Made by a program: the position numbers and the translations under genes. Under the pieces are notes generated by a model. The model saw only the letters and a list, made by a program, of their open reading frames with translations. It ran no database searches and was not told the origin of the DNA. This document shows positions 63,876 to 64,000 of a stretch of DNA of 64,000 nt, in pieces; position 1 is the first letter of the stretch, and every line of letters begins with the position of its first letter. The DNA comes from Neoceratodus forsteri (Eukaryota > Chordata > Ceratodontiformes > Ceratodontidae): assembly GCA_016271365.2 (NCBI GenBank), contig CM057450.1:1807925967-1807989966 (forward strand), read 5' to 3'.

Positions 63876-64000
63876 TCTTCAAAACCTTGTTTTTGGGCAA
63901 CTTTTGTGTCTTGCTGTACACGTGGATTTGCATACAGCTACACATGATGCTTTCCACTGGCTGTATTTAGTGTGTAAGGCTCTGTACACAGTAGAACTTT
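63876..64000. other. Sequence beyond DIRS-E
   Basis: The last 125 bases lie outside the right terminal repeat and show nothing recognisable. Confidence 0.4.

Overview
This 64 kb window looks like a gene-poor, repeat-saturated stretch of a vertebrate nuclear genome. DIRS-type tyrosine-recombinase retrotransposons, CR1 and L2/Rex1-like LINEs, a MIR/CORE-like tRNA-derived SINE and several foldback or miniature DNA transposons are stacked inside one another. DIRS elements at this density are typical of amphibians, so an amphibian with a large genome (for example a caecilian) is my inference; no single-copy marker proves it. I found no operons, bacterial genes, CRISPR array, rRNA or functional tRNA.

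Layout. 1-15,015: a minus-strand CR1 (CR1-C) is split by DIRS-A (354-14,405). DIRS-A is itself split in its reverse transcriptase (RT) by about 8.4 kb holding two minus-strand LINEs: LINE-1 (L2/Rex1-like, carrying a SINE) and CR1-A, an apparently full-length CR1 with an SGNH-esterase ORF1. 15,016-19,157: mostly unassigned, with a pogo/Tigger-like remnant, a TTAA-flanked 488-bp element and a diverged repeat pair. 19,158-21,320: two adjacent long palindromic foldback elements (1,485 bp and 634 bp), the most unusual structure here. 21,321-24,782: unassigned with SINE pieces. 24,783-30,647: DIRS-B, interrupted by a hAT-type MITE in gag and by LINE-2 in the RT. 30,648-35,084: MIR-like SINE, LINE-3 (plus strand) and a foldback MITE. 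35,085-39,845: DIRS-C, internally deleted, its recombinase split by CR1-B. 40,190-43,140: LINE-4 (minus) carrying three separate insertions. 43,751-49,362: DIRS-D, the best preserved DIRS. 49,363-54,599: small foldbacks, a tandem duplication, a CR1 5' piece and one possible host exon. 54,600-63,875: DIRS-E, which contains a whole second DIRS (DIRS-F, 56,119-60,309) and appears to carry an internal inversion.

How the parts work together. DIRS elements encode a zinc-finger Gag, RT, RNase H (RH), a Dam-like methyltransferase (MT) domain and a tyrosine recombinase (YR). They are bounded by inverted terminal repeats (ITRs), and an internal complementary region (ICR) near the right end templates the circular intermediate. 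They integrate without target-site duplication. All six copies here show ITR plus ICR architecture, and A to E show recognisable coding remnants. All six lie in plus orientation, while all recognised CR1 pieces are minus. The nesting order gives a relative chronology: CR1-C before DIRS-A before LINE-1/CR1-A; DIRS-B before LINE-2 and the hAT MITE; DIRS-C before CR1-B; LINE-4 before its TTAA element; DIRS-E before DIRS-F.

Coordinates of element ends were read by eye from ITR/ICR pairing or target-site repeats and are mostly good to about 5-30 bases unless a flanking repeat is stated. Coding remnants are mostly frameshifted, so they are called pseudogenes. Names such as DIRS-A or LINE-1 are local labels, not database names.
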